64,000 bases of DNA from Gonatopus flavifemur (Eukaryota > Arthropoda > Insecta > Hymenoptera > Dryinidae): positions 1,240,001 through 1,304,000 of the forward strand of contig JAFFJZ010000003.1 of NCBI GenBank assembly GCA_018340375.1, read 5' to 3'. Within the stretch, counting starts at the first letter, position 1. Each line of letters begins with the position of its first letter. Below are positions 61,801 to 64,000 of the stretch, one piece after another. The notes under the pieces are model-generated. The model had not been told where the DNA came from. It made no database searches and saw nothing but the letters and a program-made list of their open reading frames with translations. Made by a program: the position numbers and the translations under genes.

Positions 61801-63666
61801 AATTTTCATACAGCTCATTGGAGTTCAAGGTTTCTCCTGAATTTTTTGATATTTTCTTCACGTTTTGAACATCCTTTATGCGAATATTCTACTCGAAATC
61901 ACTAGCAGCATCATTGCCAATCATTATTGATAGCAGAATTGCATTTTTCCAAGATTTCAAAGTGCGAAGCGAAATCTTTTAAAACTCTCATTCACTTCTC
62001 AACCACAGCTAATGTGATTCAGAATTTCGAAATTTATTCTTTCTTGATATTGAATCTAGAAAAATTGCTTACAATGGTAATTCACTTTTTATGGGAAAAT
62101 TCAAATAGTGGAATTTACTAAAAATTCTCAATTATGATTATACGATTGTGCTTACTAATAATACAACAATTCATAATTTGTATAAAATTTTTCTAACAGC
62201 AAAATGTTTCATTGGAACTTTTTGTAAACGTTCATAAAACCTCTCCTACGTTTTATAAACATTCCATAAACGTGTCAGTCGGGCACGTTGTTCCGTCTGG
62301 GTTCAGATATTACGGAAGTTTCTTTTGAATACCGCACCTATTCCAATTTTATAAGATTAAATTCAATAATTTTATGAAATAATACGGGTGGATTCGAACG
62401 GTGAATGAACTTGAACCCAAGACAAAAAGTAAAACTTCGTTTGACTCTGATTCGTTGTGGATCCCGGAGTGAATCACGCTTTCAAACGCGTAACCCCAAT
62501 GGGAATAATAAGTCAAAACTATGTCAAAATTTCTGCCGACGTAATCATTTTTTTTCGTAGTTTTCGAGAATTTTCGAAAAATCAGTGGAAATCTATCAAC
62601 TATTCAATTCCAAAAACCTGAGTTGTCCATTGAATTTTGTTTCAATTGTCTTACTCTCCTTCCAAGCTGCTATCGGAAACAGCATGATTGAATTGAAAAA
62701 AAGAGATACTAATATAAATAAACTTCACGAGATTACACAGTTGAACATTTTGTATTGAAAAAATTCAAAATTCAAAATTTGTGTTGAAATAAGTCGACAC
62801 AAAAAATCATCAAATCGACAGATTTCACAAATTCTTAGGGTGAAAATTCAACGCAAACTCTAAATGGACGGTTTAAGGACGCACAAATGTTTCGAAGATA
62901 CACAAAATTTTCTACTGTGTAGTTGCCAAACTGATGGTACTGAGTTACAAGATGCGAATGAAATTCTATATGCAATTTAAATCTAACATTCGTTTTGTTA
63001 TTGTTCATAATTCAGGCGGAAGTAGCACCCTGGATATCCAGTAAACACAACATGGGCATGGCGTTTAATCGTGTCACTTGGGATAAATTAAGAAACTGTG
63101 CAGCAGAATTTTGTTCCTTCGACGATTACAATTGGGATTGGAGTTTACAGTATATAGCGCAAACTTGTCTCCCTCACAGTCAAGGTAGCGGCATCGCTCC
63201 TCGAATGAACTCAGGCCTAATCACGATGATGATGAAAGCACCTAGAGTATTTCACATTGGCGAATGGTAAGTTCAAATGTGAGGTGACACGAGGATTAAA
63301 AAAGATGTATCGATAAATGAATACTTTTCATTTCCAAGTTATTAGCATATTATCATTCTTCGTTAGTCTACTAATATGAATTCATCTTTGTCAAAAATAT
63401 ATTATATGTAATTATTAGAATTATTGTGAATTTTCAGTGGAGTTCATCATAAGAAAAACAATTGTGCATCGACAACTGTGATAGCAAAGGTTCAGAACGT
63501 ACTGAACGCATCGCGCGTCCATCTCTTCCCTCAGCGGTTGATATTGACACCCGCAGGGATAACCAAGAAACCAAAATTAAGAAAAGGGAACGGCGGTTGG
63601 GGAGATATTCGTGATCATCAACTATGTTTGAACATTACCATGAATCCGGAACTGACCTTGTCGTGA
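52775..63666 (+). CDS. Mgat2: Alpha-1,6-mannosyl-glycoprotein 2-beta-N-acetylglucosaminyltransferase (gene span)
   Basis: GnT-II, a Golgi type II membrane enzyme (family GT16) that adds GlcNAc from UDP-GlcNAc to the alpha-1,6 mannose of hybrid N-glycans, the step that commits them to complex type. Six exons splice to 1401 nt, or 466 residues; human MGAT2 has 447. Order: short basic tail, signal anchor about residues 13-34, a variable stem with sequons NLT and NET, then the catalytic domain from about residue 105. Landmarks are FPGESPNDCPRNI, FYGHYREAKFTQTKHHWWWK, the metal-binding LFLEEDHY (Glu260-Glu261-Asp262), FDDYNWDWSLQY, VFHIGECGVHHKK and NGGWGDIRDHQLC. The start in the micro-exon is inferred; everything from 56,717 on is firm. 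A loop between CLP and KAPRVFH is about 10 residues longer than in the human enzyme. Confidence 0.95.
54565..54610. repeat. TAA/TAG trinucleotide microsatellite
   Basis: Mixed ATAATAGTAATAATAATAGT then at least seven TAG units. Confidence 0.9.
54978..55278. mobile_element. Element G copy 2, interrupted by element F3
   Basis: Ends CCCAGATAGCAATTTTAACC and GGCTTACATGTTATCTGGG. The interior is full of ACAAGGTTG / CAACCTTGT repeats. Compared with the reverse complement of 35,547-35,763 it is collinear except for a 103-bp insertion at TA (55,057-55,161). Confidence 0.8.
55057..55161. mobile_element. Nested MITE F3 inserted at TA inside element G
   Basis: TA-CACTGTGAAAA ... TTTTCACAGTG-TA: perfect 11-bp inverted ends with a duplicated TA. 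The undamaged G copy reads AAGCTTACAAAA where this one has AAGCT-TA-insert-TA-CAAAG, so the ancestral site is preserved. Contains two near copies of ATGGGGTGA. Confidence 0.88.
56717..56891 (+). CDS. Mgat2: Mgat2 exon 2 (signal anchor and stem)
   Basis: Acceptor ATTTTTTACAG, donor CATAG then GTGAGG, phase 1 in and 2 out. It encodes the hydrophobic anchor LLLRTVAFVFLATFLWLQIH and the start of the lumenal stem with sequons NLT and NET. It has no start codon, so it needs the upstream exon. Confidence 0.9.
56973..57404 (+). CDS. Mgat2: Mgat2 exon 3 (stem and first catalytic part)
   Basis: Joined after an 81-nt intron (acceptor TTTGCGCAG). It encodes a Ser/Glu-rich stem, then PIIVIQVHTRLTYLTHLIVS, QALLIFSHDVWHPDIN, VDFCRFMQIFYPHSIQTHP and NDCPRNIHKEQ, a nearly collinear match to the N-terminal Rossmann-like half of MGAT2. 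Donor GAACA then GTAAGC, phase 2. Confidence 0.96.
57464..57770 (+). CDS. Mgat2: Mgat2 exon 4 (UDP-GlcNAc/metal site)
   Basis: Follows a 59-nt intron with acceptor CTATTTGCAG. It contains HYREAKFTQTKHHWWWKANR, the Glu-Glu-Asp of VLFLEEDHYVAEDF at residues 260-262 (metal and nucleotide sugar binding) and CPRCNVLSLGTY. Donor CGTAAG then GTGAGC, phase 0. Confidence 0.97.
58333..58441. mobile_element. Inverted-repeat element E, copy 2 (shorter)
   Basis: Shares CTGCGAATTCAAGTATTTTA at the left end with copy 1 at 19.35 kb, and its right arm CACTCCGAGTGTATTAAAAT then CAAACACTTGG is complementary to it. The middle is deleted relative to copy 1. In Mgat2 intron 4. Confidence 0.7.
60541..60692. mobile_element. 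MITE with CACTSNGAGARAAAAACTGTAGCT ends
   Basis: Left arm CGAGAGAAAAAACTGTAGCT then GAAAATGAGCC. The right arm is complementary (GGCTCGTTTGTAGCTACAGT then TTCTTCTCAGTG). 152 bp in Mgat2 intron 4, noncoding. Confidence 0.75.
62192..62301. mobile_element. Repeat family B copy 2, inverted, in Mgat2 intron 5
   Basis: Begins CTAACAGCAAAATG and ends GGCACGTTGTTCCGTCTGGG. It is the inverse of the copy in VMAT intron 10. A weaker third relative is at 8,344-8,415 (ACGTTCAGG, CCCTACGCGTTATAAACATT). Confidence 0.7.
63016..63266 (+). CDS. Mgat2: Mgat2 exon 5 (acceptor-binding region)
   Basis: Lies after a 5.2-kb intron with acceptor TAATTCAG. It encodes SSKHNMGMAFNRVTWDKL, CSFDDYNWDWSLQYIAQTCL and KAPRVFHIGE. 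Between CLP and KAPRVFH is a Gly/Ser/Met-rich stretch (HSQGSGIAPRMNSGLITMMM) that is longer than in the human protein. The reading frame is open across it and no internal splice signals are obvious. Confidence 0.95.
63438..63666 (+). CDS. Mgat2: Mgat2 exon 6 (C-terminus)
   Basis: Acceptor AATTTTCAG. The split cysteine codon restores GECGVHHKKNNC, followed by LFPQRLILTPAGITKKPK and the family-typical NGGWGDIRDHQLC near the end. The stop TGA is at 63,664-63,666. Confidence 0.96.
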
Positions 63667-63682
63667 ATTAGTGGTTTCTCTG

Positions 63683-63688
63683 AATAAA
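63683..63688 (+). terminator. AATAAA poly(A) hexamer after Mgat2
   Basis: An AATAAA hexamer 17 nt after the stop codon. Its use would give a very short 3' UTR. Later AT-rich sites, for example within the element at 63.8-63.95 kb, are alternatives. Confidence 0.35.
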
Positions 63689-63794
63689 CTGATGATAGTT
63701 ATTGTCGTACGACTGAAATTTCTCTTAACTTTGAGGAGATTCGAGTCCCAATGGACAATGCTCGCATAGTGTCCCAAAAATCAAGAATATTCGT

Positions 63795-63953
63795 CTCAAA
63801 TTTAACAAAAGCTTTGCAGAATCGATTCTTTTTTATAGAAATCATATCGAATTTTTATCAATATTTATATTCTATAAAAATGTATAAAAATCAGACATTG
63901 TTTTGTGTAAACAAAAAAAAATCGATTCTGTTCGAAAGTCCCCATCGCTAGTC
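63795..63953. repeat. GATGGGGA/ATCGATT family copy, reverse orientation
   Basis: The right end read on the minus strand is TAGCGATGGGGACTTTCGAA then ACAGAATCGATTTTTTTT, matching the 48.9-kb copy. The left side contains GAATCGATTCTTTTTTATAG, giving an internal inverted repeat. It lies just downstream of Mgat2. Confidence 0.55.
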
Positions 63954-64000
63954 ATTTGTGTATATCTACTCTGGTAAGAATATCGGATAGATCCGCATGA

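Larger units (their letters stand above)
57771..63015. other. Mgat2 intron 4 (5.2 kb)
   Basis: Holds element E copy 2, a CCACGT-rich inverted repeat at 59.46-59.56 kb, the MITE at 60.5 kb and family B copy 2. A 140-codon ORF (61,150-61,572) has no recognisable domain and is treated as chance. Confidence 0.7.

Noticed and set aside
1..64000. CRISPR array, viral or retroelement ORFs
   Set aside because: No regularly spaced direct repeats with unique spacers. No reverse transcriptase, integrase or capsid-like reading frames were recognised; repeats here are short inverted-end elements.

Overview
This is a stretch of an AT-rich animal nuclear genome (roughly one-third GC by eye). I read it as an insect, with Hymenoptera a weaker guess. 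Spliceosomal introns with GT/AG ends, two nuclear tRNAs with intragenic promoter boxes, microsatellites and many short inverted-repeat transposons all point to a eukaryote. The two protein genes I can build by hand splicing have an insect flavour. There are no prokaryotic operons, CRISPR arrays or phage-like genes.

Left part (6.5-19.8 kb, minus strand): a complete gene for the vesicular monoamine transporter VMAT. It has 11 coding exons and 503 predicted residues, with every splice phase closing. Exon 1 (38 codons) lies 7.2 kb upstream of exon 2. Intron 1 contains tRNA-Ala(CGC) and several non-autonomous elements. Intron 9 contains tRNA-Gly(GCC) and a near-perfect foldback of two arms of about 125 nt. 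The short last coding exon is 2.1 kb past exon 10.

Right part (52.8-63.7 kb, plus strand): a complete gene for Mgat2, the Golgi alpha-1,6-mannosyl-glycoprotein 2-beta-N-acetylglucosaminyltransferase (GnT-II). It has six coding exons and 466 predicted residues. The start codon probably lies in a 30-nt micro-exon at 52,775-52,804, and that start overlaps the stop of a tiny upstream ORF (ATGA). A CCAAT/E-box region near 47.9 kb is a candidate promoter with a 5' UTR donor.

Between the genes (20-52 kb) I found no reliably spliced coding gene. It holds a candidate signal-peptide first exon at 41.6 kb (partner exons unknown), a GC-rich island at 34.5-35.1 kb, microsatellites, and numerous MITE-like elements in opposing pairs. 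One of these was interrupted by a second element at a TA site, and the other copy preserves the empty site.

The two genes have no obvious joint function. VMAT loads monoamines into secretory vesicles, while Mgat2 commits N-glycans to the complex type. VMAT carries lumenal N-glycosylation sequons, but so do most such proteins. The most unusual material is the foldback in the VMAT intron, the nested transposon, the Mgat2 micro-exon with its start-stop overlap, and the signal-peptide exon that splices in frame to Mgat2.
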